A stretch of DNA of 64,000 nucleotides from Lichenicoccus sp965276875 (lineage in GTDB: Bacteria; Pseudomonadota; Alphaproteobacteria; Acetobacterales; Acetobacteraceae), in contig NZ_OZ255701.1 of the NCBI RefSeq assembly GCF_965276875.1, positions 4,216,001 to 4,280,000 on the forward strand. Direction: 5' to 3'. The position numbers and the translations under genes were made by a program. Below the pieces are notes generated by a model. The model did no database searches. It was not told the origin of the DNA and was given only the letters and a program-made list of their open reading frames with translations. Shown here one piece after another: positions 8,805 to 17,359 of this stretch (the first letter of the stretch is position 1; the number at the start of each line of letters is the position of its first letter).

Positions 8805-9455
8805 ATGATTCATCTCTATACGTGGAGCACACCGAACGGCCGCAAAATCCCGATCATGCTCGAGGAGATCGGACTGCCCTATGAGGTGCATCCGATCGAC
8901 ATCAGTCAGAACGACCAGTTCGCGACCGACTTCCTGAAGATCGCGCCGAACAACAAAATCCCGGCGATTACCGACGATCGTATCGTCGATACGGCCGGCG
9001 ACGGCGCGCCACTCGCGATTTTTGAATCCGGCGCGATCCTGACCTATCTCGCCGAAACCTCGGGACAGCTCCTGGCTCCGTCCGGTGCGGCGCGGTTCAA
9101 GGCGCTTGAGTGGTTGCACTGGCAGATCGGGGGACTGGGGCCAATGCTGGGGCAGCTCGGTTTCTTCGCCGTGCGCGCGGAAGAAAAGGCGCCGCTGGCG
9201 ATCGAACGCTTCACCCAGGAAGCCGGCCGCCTGCTGGGCGTGATCGAGCGGCGGTTGTCCGAAGCCCCTTATCTCGCCGGAACCGAGTACTCGATTGCCG
9301 ACATCGCCTGCTACCCTTGGCTGGTGGCGGCGACCACAATCCTCAAGGAGCCGCTGACCAGGAGCCTGCAGGACAAGCCGGCGCTGCATCGCTGGCTTGC
9401 CGTGGTCGGCGCGCGCCCGGCGGTCGCAAAAGGCATGCAGATTCCGTCTGCATGA
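8805..9455 (+). CDS. Glutathione S-transferase, nu-class-like
   Basis: Cytosolic glutathione transferase or disulfide-bond oxidoreductase. The 216 residues show an N-terminal thioredoxin-like half (TWSTPNGRKIPIMLEEIGLPY), cis-Pro region NNKIPAI, and the glutathione-binding IFESGAILTYLAE, followed by an all-helical half with the YSIADIACYPW N-capping motif. TPNGRK near the start is typical of nu-class/YghU-YfcG relatives, which reduce disulfide bonds. It follows wrbA by 65 bp. The substrate cannot be read from sequence. Confidence 0.9.
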   Translation: MIHLYTWSTPNGRKIPIMLEEIGLPYEVHPIDISQNDQFATDFLKIAPNNKIPAITDDRIVDTAGDGAPLAIFESGAILTYLAETSGQLLAPSGAARFKALEWLHWQIGGLGPMLGQLGFFAVRAEEKAPLAIERFTQEAGRLLGVIERRLSEAPYLAGTEYSIADIACYPWLVAATTILKEPLTRSLQDKPALHRWLAVVGARPAVAKGMQIPSA

Positions 9456-9509
9456 GGTGAGCGGAGGTGACGAGCCTGCAATGATACCAGAAAGCTGGGG
9501 AGCGACGGC

Positions 9510-9665
9510 GTGAGTTTTCTGATCTCGCTGGCGATCGGTCTGGTGGTCGGCGCTTTCTACGGTTTGCTCCGCGTGCGCTCGCCGGCACCTCCGCTCGTCG
9601 CCCTCGTCGGTCTCCTGGGAATGGTCGTCGGCGAACAGAGCGTTACGTTTCTCCTGCGGCACTAG
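9510..9665 (+). CDS. XapX domain small membrane protein
   Basis: A 51-residue protein starting at GTG 9510, preceded by GGGGAG at 9497-9502. It has two hydrophobic segments around a short polar turn, with the family's hallmark VRSPAPPLVALVGLLGM and a terminal GE just after. XapX/DUF1427 proteins are tiny inner-membrane proteins of unknown function found beside xanthosine, hydrolase or stress genes. It is 54 bp downstream of the GST gene and is probably part of its transcript. Confidence 0.85.
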   Translation: MSFLISLAIGLVVGAFYGLLRVRSPAPPLVALVGLLGMVVGEQSVTFLLRH

Positions 9666-9750
9666 CTGTCGAGCCGTGCCTGCCGGTCCCTGCCGGCCAG
9701 TGACCCGGATGCCGCGGTCATGGTCATTTCGTTGACTGCTTCAAGTCTTA

Positions 9751-9773
9751 TGTGTACACATATTGTGGTCACA
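9751..9773. promoter_or_regulatory. Tandem TGTGNNCACA palindromes, antitoxin operator
   Basis: TGTGTACACA (9751-9760, perfect) and TGTGGTCACA (9764-9773, one central mismatch) lie 13 bp apart, start to start, just before the antitoxin gene. The first contains TGTACA, the core described for YefM/Phd-type operators. This fits autorepression by the antitoxin-toxin complex. Confidence 0.7.
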
Positions 9774-9786
9774 TGAGGAGCAAGCC

Positions 9787-10062
9787 ATGGCCGAGCAGGA
9801 GAAAGCCCCGACCCTGCCGCCGCGAAAGGTCGGTGTGCGCGAGTTCCGCGGCAATTTCTCCGGCTTCATGCGCCAGGTCCGCCGCGGCGCGTCGTTCGTC
9901 GTGACCTCGCGCGACGAAGTGGTCGCGGTCATCCAGCCGCCGCAACCTGCGCCGCCGTCCCGCCGTCAGCCTGGCACCTTGCGCGGCAGAATCGAGATTG
10001 CCCCGGACTTCGATGTTTTGCCGCCCGAGTTACTGGCTGTGATGGAGAGTGAAGGGGCGTGA
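9787..10062 (+). CDS. Type II antitoxin, Phd/YefM family
   Basis: A 91-residue DNA-binding antitoxin expected to neutralise the downstream PIN toxin and repress its own operon. VGVREFRGNFSGFMRQVRRG followed by FVVTSRDEVVAVI is the Phd/YefM fold, which binds DNA with its N-terminal half. The acidic, proline-rich C-terminus would wrap the toxin. ATG 9787 is preferred over the upstream TTG 9763 because GAGGAG lies 7 bp before it. It overlaps the toxin by 4 nt and carries two operator palindromes 14-36 bp upstream. Confidence 0.88.
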   Translation: MAEQEKAPTLPPRKVGVREFRGNFSGFMRQVRRGASFVVTSRDEVVAVIQPPQPAPPSRRQPGTLRGRIEIAPDFDVLPPELLAVMESEGA

Positions 10063-10481
10063 AGCTTCTCCTCGATACACATGCTCTGCTCTGGTGGCTC
10101 GCAGGTGATGCGAAGGTCGGGCCACCTGCCAGAAGCCTCATCGCGGATCCGGCGAACGACGTCCTCGTCTCGGCAGCTTCGCTTTGGGAGATCCAGGTCA
10201 AGGTGCGTATCGGAAAACTGAAGGCCGATCTTCAGGACATCGTGACCGAAATGCGAAACCAGGCCCTCGACCTGCTGGAGATCGCGCCGAGGCACCTGGT
10301 CGCACTTGGCGCGCTGCCTCGGCACCACTCGGATCCTTGGGACCACCTCCTTATTGCGCAGGCGAACGTTGAAGGCGCCGTCTTCATGTCGCAGGATGGC
10401 CACACACCAAGCTACCCGGTCACCTACATGACCTGCTCCGGGTCGGCATGCCCGATGATTGGCGGGGCGTCCATCGCCTGA
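10059..10481 (+). CDS. PIN-domain toxin, VapC family
   Basis: Predicted Mg-dependent ribonuclease toxin. The acidic active-site residues are visible as D6 (LLLDTHALLWW), E44 (SLWEIQVK), D95 (SDPWDHLLIAQA) and D113 (FMSQD). Translation starts at GTG 10059, overlapping the antitoxin stop, so the two are coupled. The C-terminus runs about 16 residues past the usual YPV-strand end of short PIN toxins, with a Cys/Gly-rich tail of unknown meaning. It ends 12 bp from the convergent rsmA stop. Confidence 0.87.
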   Translation: MKLLLDTHALLWWLAGDAKVGPPARSLIADPANDVLVSAASLWEIQVKVRIGKLKADLQDIVTEMRNQALDLLEIAPRHLVALGALPRHHSDPWDHLLIAQANVEGAVFMSQDGHTPSYPVTYMTCSGSACPMIGGASIA

Positions 10482-10493
10482 GCGACCAGGTCT

Positions 10494-11309
10494 TCAAGGC
10501 TCCGCCAACAGGCGCGCAAGCCGGTCGAACTCGGCGATGCTCAGGGTCTCGGCGCGACGGCTCGCCTCGATCCCGGCGCGGGCCAGCAGCGCCTCGCCGC
10601 CGAGCGGCTTGAGGGCGCCGCGCAGCATCTTGCGCCGCTGGCCAAAGGCGGCGGCCGTCAGGCGCTCCATGGTGGCGAACAGCGCAGGCTCGGGCTGCGT
10701 CGGGTGCGGGGTCAGGCCGACGACGGCGGAGAACACTTTAGGGGCTGGCCAGAACGCGCCCGGGGGAATGCGCATCAGCAGCGCGGGGGTCGTGCACCAT
10801 TGCGCCAGCACCCCGAGCCGCCCATAGGCGTCGCTGCCCGGTGCCGCGCAAATCCGTTCGGCGACTTCCCACTGGAACATCAGGCTCAGCCGCTCCCAGA
10901 GTGCTGCTTGTCGCAGCCAGCCGACCAGGAGCGGGGTGGCCACGTTATAAGGCAGGTTGGCGACAATGTGCCGCGGTGCCGGGCAGAGCTGCGTAAGGTC
11001 GCGACCGACCGCGTCCGCTTCGACGACGCGCAGCCGTTCGGGGTGCTCCGCGCGCAACTCCTCGAGGGCCGCGATGGCGCGCCGGTCGACCTCGATGGCG
11101 GTGATGGTGGCAGCCCGGCTTTCCAGCAGCGCGCGGGTCAGCCCGCCCGGACCGGGGCCAACCTCGACAACATGGCGTCCCGTGAGGTCGCCGGCGAGGG
11201 AGGCGATCCTCGTGGTCAGCGCCAGGTCGAGCAGGAAGTGCTGCCCGAGCGACTTGCGCGCATCGAGGCCGTGGCGGGCGATGACCGCGCGGATCGTGCC
11301 GGCGGCCAC
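10494..11309 (-). CDS. rsmA: 16S rRNA adenine dimethyltransferase RsmA (KsgA)
   Basis: Dimethylates the two adjacent adenines near the 3' end of 16S rRNA late in small-subunit assembly. The 271-residue product shows KSLGQHFLLD, the SAM-binding VEVGPGPGGLTRALL and the catalytic NLPYNVATPLL motif. The start is GTG 11309, 13 bp after the surA stop. In many proteobacteria pdxA sits between surA and rsmA; here it is absent. Confidence 0.95.
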   Translation of the reverse strand: MAAGTIRAVIARHGLDARKSLGQHFLLDLALTTRIASLAGDLTGRHVVEVGPGPGGLTRALLESRAATITAIEVDRRAIAALEELRAEHPERLRVVEADAVGRDLTQLCPAPRHIVANLPYNVATPLLVGWLRQAALWERLSLMFQWEVAERICAAPGSDAYGRLGVLAQWCTTPALLMRIPPGAFWPAPKVFSAVVGLTPHPTQPEPALFATMERLTAAAFGQRRKMLRGALKPLGGEALLARAGIEASRRAETLSIAEFDRLARLLAEP

Positions 11310-11322
11310 CGCGCGAGTCAGG

Positions 11323-12657
11323 TCAGCCGGCGGTGCGCATCGAAATCGAGGCGCGGCGGTGCAGGTCGCGGTCCGCCTGGCGCGAGACCTGCTCGACCCG
11401 TTCGTCGAGAATGGCGTCGGCGATCTGGTCGGGTGTGCGGTCGGCGAGGTTCTTGGTCTCGCGCGCGCAGACCATGATGACGGCGATGCCGTCGGTGGAG
11501 ACCAGCGGCTTGGTGGCTTGTCCCGGCTTGAGCTTATCGAGCACGTCGCGCATCTGCGGATTGAGGGCCGCGAGCTGCACTTGGCCGGGGTTGGCAGGAC
11601 GGACGTTGCCGGCGGCGGCGTTGGCTTTCTCGATGTCGTCGCAGGACGTGGCGTGGCTCGAGATCGATTGCGCGTGCGCCAGCGCCTGTTGCTGCTGGGC
11701 GGTCGGCGCCTGCGGGTTGAGCGTGCTGGTGAACGGCACGAACGCCTGGCGCAGATCCAGGAGGGTGGCGATCTGGTTGCCGATAGTGCGCTTGCCCAGC
11801 AGGGTGACGATGTCGTAGCCGCCGGCTACCCGGATCGGGTTGCTGATCGCGCCCTCCGGCATCTGCTGGACGATGTCGAGCACCTCCGGATCGAGCGCGT
11901 CGGCCTGCACCCAGTCGAGTGCTCCGCCCTGCAACGCGGTCTGCGCCTGGCTGAACTCCGCAGCGACGATCGGGAACGGCGCGCCGGCGCGCAACTGCTT
12001 GATAACGGTTTGTGCAAAGGCCAGTGCGCTTTGGTCGTGCTTGGGGTCTTCCACGGGGATGAAGATTTCGCTGACGTCATATTCCGGCTGACCGGTCTCA
12101 CGCTTGAGGGCCGCCTGGCGCTGTGTGATCGCGCTGTTGGAGACCCGCGCGCGCATGCCGAGATCCTCGCGCAGCACCTGGGTCCAGCCGAGCTGCACGC
12201 GGAGCTGGTCGATCAGCGTGGTCAGCGACACGCCGTCCTTCATGAGATGGTCGCGCAGCGCGTTCGGCTGCATGTTGTTGCGCTTTTCGATCCCCCCGAT
12301 CGCGGCCGCGATCTGGGTGGCGGTAATGACGATGTGGCGCGACTGGATTTCCTGCATGCGCAGCTTCTCGTCGATGAGCTGGCGCGTGATCTGCGGCCGC
12401 AGCCGCGCCTGCACCTCCGGGCTGATCGGCAGTCCGGTGGACAGCGCGAACAGCCGGCTGCGGTTGTCGACGTCGCGTCGCGTGATGATGCCGCCATTGA
12501 CCAGTGCTACGATCGCATCCTCGTTGGTGTCCTGCGGAGGTGCGGCCGGACGGGCGTGATGCGCCGCGAACGCCGACGCGGGCACGACGCTCAGCATGAC
12601 CAGGCCCGCGACCAACAAGCCCGGGAACGTTGTTGGCCGGAGGCGGGGAAAGCGCAT
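11323..12657 (-). CDS. surA: Periplasmic chaperone/peptidyl-prolyl isomerase SurA
   Basis: Escorts unfolded outer-membrane proteins, notably LptD, across the periplasm. The 444-residue precursor has a signal peptide (basic MRFPRLR, hydrophobic core to about residue 31), a SurA N-terminal chaperone domain (about 45-170, with ALVNGGIITRRDVDNR), and a single recognisable parvulin domain (about 190-290, GGALDWV and PIRVAGGYDIV). E. coli SurA has two parvulin domains. ATG 12657 was chosen because it gives a clean signal peptide; the frame is open further up into lptD. It lies 55 bp after lptD. Confidence 0.9.
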   Translation of the reverse strand: MRFPRLRPTTFPGLLVAGLVMLSVVPASAFAAHHARPAAPPQDTNEDAIVALVNGGIITRRDVDNRSRLFALSTGLPISPEVQARLRPQITRQLIDEKLRMQEIQSRHIVITATQIAAAIGGIEKRNNMQPNALRDHLMKDGVSLTTLIDQLRVQLGWTQVLREDLGMRARVSNSAITQRQAALKRETGQPEYDVSEIFIPVEDPKHDQSALAFAQTVIKQLRAGAPFPIVAAEFSQAQTALQGGALDWVQADALDPEVLDIVQQMPEGAISNPIRVAGGYDIVTLLGKRTIGNQIATLLDLRQAFVPFTSTLNPQAPTAQQQQALAHAQSISSHATSCDDIEKANAAAGNVRPANPGQVQLAALNPQMRDVLDKLKPGQATKPLVSTDGIAVIMVCARETKNLADRTPDQIADAILDERVEQVSRQADRDLHRRASISMRTAG

Positions 12658-12712
12658 GCGATGGTTCTCTCTCACGGGTTTCTCTTTGTCACGAGCACTG
12701 CGAAATTGGTTT

Positions 12713-14974
12713 CTAGCCATTGACCGGAAAGCTGCCGATCGTCTTGAAGGTGAGCGTGAACAGGATCGAGGTGTCGCCGCCGTCGCCGTTGATGGTGGTG
12801 TAGCGGCGAATGAACGACAGGTCGAAGATGAAGCAGTCGTTCTCGTAGGCGCCGTCCGCGCCGACGGCGACCAGCCGATTGGTGGCGAGGTCGCGACGGC
12901 CAAAGGCGCTCAGCCGGTACTGCCGGAACTGGCTGGAGACTCCCAGGGTCGCCTCATTGGTCGGCAGGAAATAGAGCGGGTCGACGTGCCCGGTGCGGTA
13001 GTTCGAGTCGTAGTAGTAGTAGATGTCGTGGCTGTTATAGATATAGCCGCCGCTGACGCGCAGCAGCGTGTTGCCGGCGCTGATCAGCCCGTCGGCGAAG
13101 TGGGTCTGGCCGGTCGCGTGATCGAAGCGGCCGCGCGCGGTGAAGTCGATCCAGTCCGCCGGCGTAAAGCTGAGCCGGCCGACGATGTCCGAGGCATGCG
13201 TCGTAAGCCCGCTGTCTGGCACCTGATTGCGGTCGATATGCTCCTGGTAGGACTGGCCGACGAGCGCGTCGATCTGCTGGCTGCCGAAGGTCCAGTTGGC
13301 GTGCAGGCCGACATTGGCGCGCAAGCCGCCGTCGAGCCGGTCGATGCCTTCATGCCGGTTGAGCTGAAACAGGGTGGTGTCGGTGAACTCGTAGGCGAGG
13401 CTGTCCTCGTTGGGGATATGGTCGTTGACGCTGTTGCCGGCATTGGGGGCGGCGATGAGCTGGACGATCGGCTCGATGATCTGGCTGGAGTTATGCAGTG
13501 CGCGCACGAATGGCCAGTTCATCTTCAGCGCCACGGTCGGCAGGGCCTGCGCCGTGCTGGCCGCGTTCACGGTGGAATAGTTCGGCGCCAGATCGAGCTT
13601 ATGGGCGTTATAGGTCTCTGAATCGAGGTGCAGGGTCAGCACCCAGAGCTGTCCGAGCGGTCCCTTCAGCGGGCGGTCGTAGTTCAGCACCAGGCTGGCG
13701 CGCTCATCCGAGGTGCCGTCCGGGCGATAGACGTTGAAATCGTTGGTGCTCAGCGAGAAGCGGCCGCCGAGCAGATCCGGCTGGCCAAAGAAGTTGTACT
13801 GGTAGCGCGGCAGTACGAACGGCAACTGGCTCTGGTTGATGGCACCGGTGTTCAGCCCCTGAAAGCCGATGGCGTCGAGCCGGGAGTAGGCGCCGACGCC
13901 GAAGCCCTCGATATAGCCGACGCTGGTCAGGATATCGTTGCCGTAGCCGGGGATGCGGTAGTCGCGCATGTAGTCCGACGAGCTCGCGACATTGACGTCG
14001 GCGCCGTAGTGCCAGTTGTCGTTCCAGTTGAAGTCGGCGTTGGCGAAGACGAAGCCGGACACCCCGACGCGGCCGGGCCCTTGCGGCTCCGCCGCCGAGA
14101 CATAGGGACCGTGGGTGTCGTCGGCGATCGCGCCGGTAATCCTGAAGCGGCCCTCGTTGAAGAATTGCCGGTATTGGCTGGTGAGCTGCGGCCCGGTGGC
14201 GGACGCGATCAGCGGGATGAAGGTCGCGTCGGACCGGTCGTTGATCACCCAGTAATAAGGCAGGGTGACATAGGTGCCGAGATGCTTGTCGTGCGGCGAG
14301 ATGTCGCCGAGGAGGAAGCCGCTCTGGCGACGCACCGACGGGTCGGGCACCGAGAAATAGGGCAGGTAGCCGACCGGGAAGCCAAAGAAATTCAGCGTGC
14401 TGTCCTGATACTCGATGCGCTTGTGCTCGAGATCCTGCGTCGCCTTGTAGGACTTGATCTCCCAGAACGGCGGCTGGTCTGGATGGGCCGCGCAGATCTT
14501 GCAGGCGGTATAGACCGATTTGGACATCACGTTGACCTTGCCGTCGGTGCGGCGCGCGCCGTTGGCCGCGAGCTTGCCGTTGTTGGCAAGGATGGCCCGC
14601 ATGTTGTCCATGACCATCTCGCGCATGCCCTGGGTCAGCTCGGCATACTGCGCGAACAGCACCTGGCCGTCGGGCTCGATGATGGCGACATTACCGCGTG
14701 CGGCGGCCACGCCGGTGTTGCGGTCGAAGGTGACCTCGTCGGCGCGCAATACATGGTCGTTCTGCCAGATTTCGACGTGGCCGCTCCAGGTGACCAGGTT
14801 GTGCGCGTTGTCATAGGAGACCCGGTCTGCCTCGAAGGTCACCGGCGCGCTGCGCGAGACCGGCGCGCCTTTGCCGCCGGACAGGCCGGTGAGCGCGCTT
14901 TGTGCCAAAGCCGGCGGGCTCGCCGCTGAAAGCGCCCATACGGCGAAACCGGACGCTGCAATTCGGCCGCGCAT
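12713..14974 (-). CDS. lptD: LPS-assembly outer-membrane protein LptD
   Basis: Forms the outer-membrane beta-barrel that inserts lipopolysaccharide into the outer leaflet. It has a signal peptide (cleavage near ALAQ, residue 25), an OstA-type periplasmic domain (VTFEADRVSYDNAHNLVTWSG, VLRADEVTFD), then a large Tyr/Asn-rich barrel (753 aa in all). Cysteines in YTACKICAAH and near the C-terminus (ENDCFIF) could make the structural disulfides. The start codon overlaps the lptG stop by one base (TGATG), so the two are translationally coupled. Confidence 0.94.
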   Translation of the reverse strand: MRGRIAASGFAVWALSAASPPALAQSALTGLSGGKGAPVSRSAPVTFEADRVSYDNAHNLVTWSGHVEIWQNDHVLRADEVTFDRNTGVAAARGNVAIIEPDGQVLFAQYAELTQGMREMVMDNMRAILANNGKLAANGARRTDGKVNVMSKSVYTACKICAAHPDQPPFWEIKSYKATQDLEHKRIEYQDSTLNFFGFPVGYLPYFSVPDPSVRRQSGFLLGDISPHDKHLGTYVTLPYYWVINDRSDATFIPLIASATGPQLTSQYRQFFNEGRFRITGAIADDTHGPYVSAAEPQGPGRVGVSGFVFANADFNWNDNWHYGADVNVASSSDYMRDYRIPGYGNDILTSVGYIEGFGVGAYSRLDAIGFQGLNTGAINQSQLPFVLPRYQYNFFGQPDLLGGRFSLSTNDFNVYRPDGTSDERASLVLNYDRPLKGPLGQLWVLTLHLDSETYNAHKLDLAPNYSTVNAASTAQALPTVALKMNWPFVRALHNSSQIIEPIVQLIAAPNAGNSVNDHIPNEDSLAYEFTDTTLFQLNRHEGIDRLDGGLRANVGLHANWTFGSQQIDALVGQSYQEHIDRNQVPDSGLTTHASDIVGRLSFTPADWIDFTARGRFDHATGQTHFADGLISAGNTLLRVSGGYIYNSHDIYYYYDSNYRTGHVDPLYFLPTNEATLGVSSQFRQYRLSAFGRRDLATNRLVAVGADGAYENDCFIFDLSFIRRYTTINGDGGDTSILFTLTFKTIGSFPVNG

Positions 14975-16086
14975 CAGCCATCCTCCAGATGTAGCAGCAG
15001 GGTGATGGCGAGCATCAGGCCGGCGCCGGTGGGCGCCCAGGCCGCCATGATCGGTGGCAGCGCGCCGGAATCGCCAAACTGCTCGGCGATCTTGGAGACC
15101 GTGAACAGCGCGAATCCGGCGACCACGCCGCTGCCGATCATCCGCGCGACCCCGCCGCGTCGCGCGGGGCGCATCGAGAAGCCGGCGGCGACCAGCGCCA
15201 TGGTGCCGGCCAGCAACGGCAGCGCCAGCAGCGCCTGGAAATGCAGGCGGTGGCGAATCGCCGAAAAGCCGGAACGCTGCAGCAGGGCGATGAAGTCCGG
15301 CAAGGTCCAGACCGAGAGCGCGTCCGGCGAGGCGAAGCTCTCCTGCACACGGCGCACGGTGAAGTCGGTCGGCAGGCTGATGGTGCCGACCGCGACCGGC
15401 AGATGGTCCGGCTTGACCGTGCGGGCATTCTCGAGCCGCCATTGCCGGTGTTTGAGCTGCGCGCGCGGCGCCTCGATGCGCAGCAGCAGATGGTCCGAGC
15501 CGTCGAGCCGAAAGATGCTGACGCCGCCGAGATCAAGCTCGCCGTGTTGCATGTGCACGGCGCGCGCGTGCAGGATCGCAACCCCGCCTGGTGCGAACCC
15601 GCGATCGGCCTGGCGCAGCCAGAGCTGGCCGCCGGACAGGTCAAGCGTGCCGCCGCCGTTGCGCAGATACAGATTGTCCAAGGCCTCGGCGTGCGCGAAC
15701 ATCGCCGACGAGAGCGGGCTCAGCACGGCGGTGGCGAGTGCCCCGAGCAACAGGGCACTGGCCAGGGGAGCCGCGAGGAACTGCCAGGCGGAGACCCCGG
15801 CGGCACGGGCGACGATCAGTTCCGACGAGCGGGTCAGCCGCCAGAAGCAGACGATGCCGCCGAGCAGCACCGCGAACGGCAGGATCTCCATGCAGTAATA
15901 AGGCAGCCGCAGGGCCGCGATCTGCAGCGCCAGCGCGGTGCCGACATCCGGCCTTGTCGCGGCGCGGCGCAGCAGGTCGATGAAATCGAACAGCGATACC
16001 AGCCCGGTGAGGGCTGCGATCATTGCCAGCACGGCGGCGATGAACTGGCGCCCGAGATACAGCGAGAGGGTGGTCGCGACCGGCAT
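14974..16086 (-). CDS. lptG: LPS export ABC transporter permease LptG
   Basis: Inner-membrane half of the LptB2FG machine that pulls LPS into the Lpt bridge. The 370 residues form the YjgP/YjgQ pattern: three N-terminal membrane helices (about 12-35, 60-85, 100-125), a beta-jellyroll periplasmic domain (about 135-260), and three C-terminal helices. RPDVGTALALQIAALRLPYYCMEILPFAVLLG carries the coupling-helix region. It lies 8 bp after lptF and overlaps lptD by one base. Confidence 0.93.
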   Translation of the reverse strand: MPVATTLSLYLGRQFIAAVLAMIAALTGLVSLFDFIDLLRRAATRPDVGTALALQIAALRLPYYCMEILPFAVLLGGIVCFWRLTRSSELIVARAAGVSAWQFLAAPLASALLLGALATAVLSPLSSAMFAHAEALDNLYLRNGGGTLDLSGGQLWLRQADRGFAPGGVAILHARAVHMQHGELDLGGVSIFRLDGSDHLLLRIEAPRAQLKHRQWRLENARTVKPDHLPVAVGTISLPTDFTVRRVQESFASPDALSVWTLPDFIALLQRSGFSAIRHRLHFQALLALPLLAGTMALVAAGFSMRPARRGGVARMIGSGVVAGFALFTVSKIAEQFGDSGALPPIMAAWAPTGAGLMLAITLLLHLEDG

Positions 16087-16094
16087 GACAGTCT

Positions 16095-17270
16095 TCAGGC
16101 GGCGCGCGGGGCGGTGGGGCCCGAGCTTGCGGTTCCAGAGCTTGCGGTTCCAGAGCTTGCGGTTCCAGCCGGGCGCACCTGCGTACGGAACAGCACGAAC
16201 CCGCAGATCAGCCCGGGCAGGATCGCCTCGACCCAGATCAGCGGGATCAGCGCCGTATGGCGTGCGGCGACGTTCTGGGTGACCAGGCTGGCGGCGAGCA
16301 GCCCAACCACCGTCAGGATCGCGATCAACGGCCGCAAGGTGCTGCCATGCCGGCTGAAGGCGCCCATCAGCACCGCCACCAGGGCCACCATGGCGAACGA
16401 GAAGGCGCTCAGCGGCGCGGTCAGGCGGCGGTTCGCCTCGACCAGCAGCTTGCCGCGGTCGCGCGCCGCGACCCTGCGCGGATCCGGGTGCAGCAGCTCG
16501 CCGAGCGACATCTCCGCGGAATCCAGGTCGCGCGCGCCGCCCTTCTCCGAGGCGCTGAGATCGATGCTGTTGCGCTTGAAGGTGAGCACGTTCAGCCGCC
16601 CGGTGGCGCGATCGATCTCCTCGCGCGAGCCGTTATAGAGCACCACCGTGGGCGTGCCGTTCGCGGCGGTCGCCAAGTCGCCGCGCTCGGCGAGGATGGT
16701 CGCCGGGGTATTTTGCTGGCGGTCGTCCTCGACCAGGATGCCGTGCAGGGTGCCGTCCTGGCTACGCGTGCGCACATAGACGGTCAGGTTGTCCGAAACG
16801 CGGGTGAACACGCCCTCCTGCAACAGGAACGCCGCCATCTTGTTGCGTATTTCGAACTCGTATTCACGGAATGCATGGTAGCTGACGGGAACGATCCAGA
16901 GGTTCAGCACGTAGGAGAGCACGACGGCGATCCCGATGCAGCCCAGCGCCGGTCGGGCAATGGCGAAGTCCGACAACCCGGCGGCGCGCATGACCGTCAG
17001 CTCGCGGTCGCCGGCCAGGCGCTGATAGATGAACTGGACGACGACGAAGGTGGTGATGGGCAGGATGACCGCGACGAACGACGGGACCAGCAGGCCGGTG
17101 AGCTGCAGGAACACGCGCAGCGACAGCCCCCGGTCGACCACCATCGCCACGAAGCGCAGCGACTGGGTCAGCCAGATCAGGGCGGCGAGCCCCCCTGTCG
17201 TCGCCAGCAGGGCAGCGAGCAGCTGGCGCAGCACATACCGATCGAGCCTGGTGGCATACAGCGCGGTCAT
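16095..17270 (-). CDS. lptF: LPS export ABC transporter permease LptF
   Basis: Partner permease of LptG. The 391-residue product opens with DRYVLRQLLAALLATTGGLAALIW, has ELTVMRAAGLSDFAIARP (coupling helix) and a periplasmic jellyroll, and ends in three helices. The start at ATG 17270 follows the family; upstream codons in the same frame read as basic noise. Its last ~25 codons contain three identical 15-bp units, giving a Gly/Thr/Ala/Ser tail unlike usual LptF. First gene of the lptF-lptG-lptD-surA-rsmA run, divergent from the phospholipase D gene. Confidence 0.93.
   Translation of the reverse strand: MTALYATRLDRYVLRQLLAALLATTGGLAALIWLTQSLRFVAMVVDRGLSLRVFLQLTGLLVPSFVAVILPITTFVVVQFIYQRLAGDRELTVMRAAGLSDFAIARPALGCIGIAVVLSYVLNLWIVPVSYHAFREYEFEIRNKMAAFLLQEGVFTRVSDNLTVYVRTRSQDGTLHGILVEDDRQQNTPATILAERGDLATAANGTPTVVLYNGSREEIDRATGRLNVLTFKRNSIDLSASEKGGARDLDSAEMSLGELLHPDPRRVAARDRGKLLVEANRRLTAPLSAFSFAMVALVAVLMGAFSRHGSTLRPLIAILTVVGLLAASLVTQNVAARHTALIPLIWVEAILPGLICGFVLFRTQVRPAGTASSGTASSGTASSGPTAPRAA
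16123..16167 (-). repeat. Three tandem 15-bp repeats in the 3' end of lptF
   Basis: The unit GAGCTTGCGGTTCCA (plus strand) occurs three times with no mismatch. It is in frame with lptF and gives three copies of a Ser-Gly-Thr-Ala-Ser pentapeptide near the cytosolic C-terminus. The perfect identity points to recent slippage expansion. Confidence 0.95.
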
Positions 17271-17359
17271 GCCTCTCTCTACCCTCACGCGCGCCCGGGC
17301 AAAAGGCGCGCGCACGAAAGACCCGAATCCCCGGATTTGGTGGCCTCGGGATCGACGAT

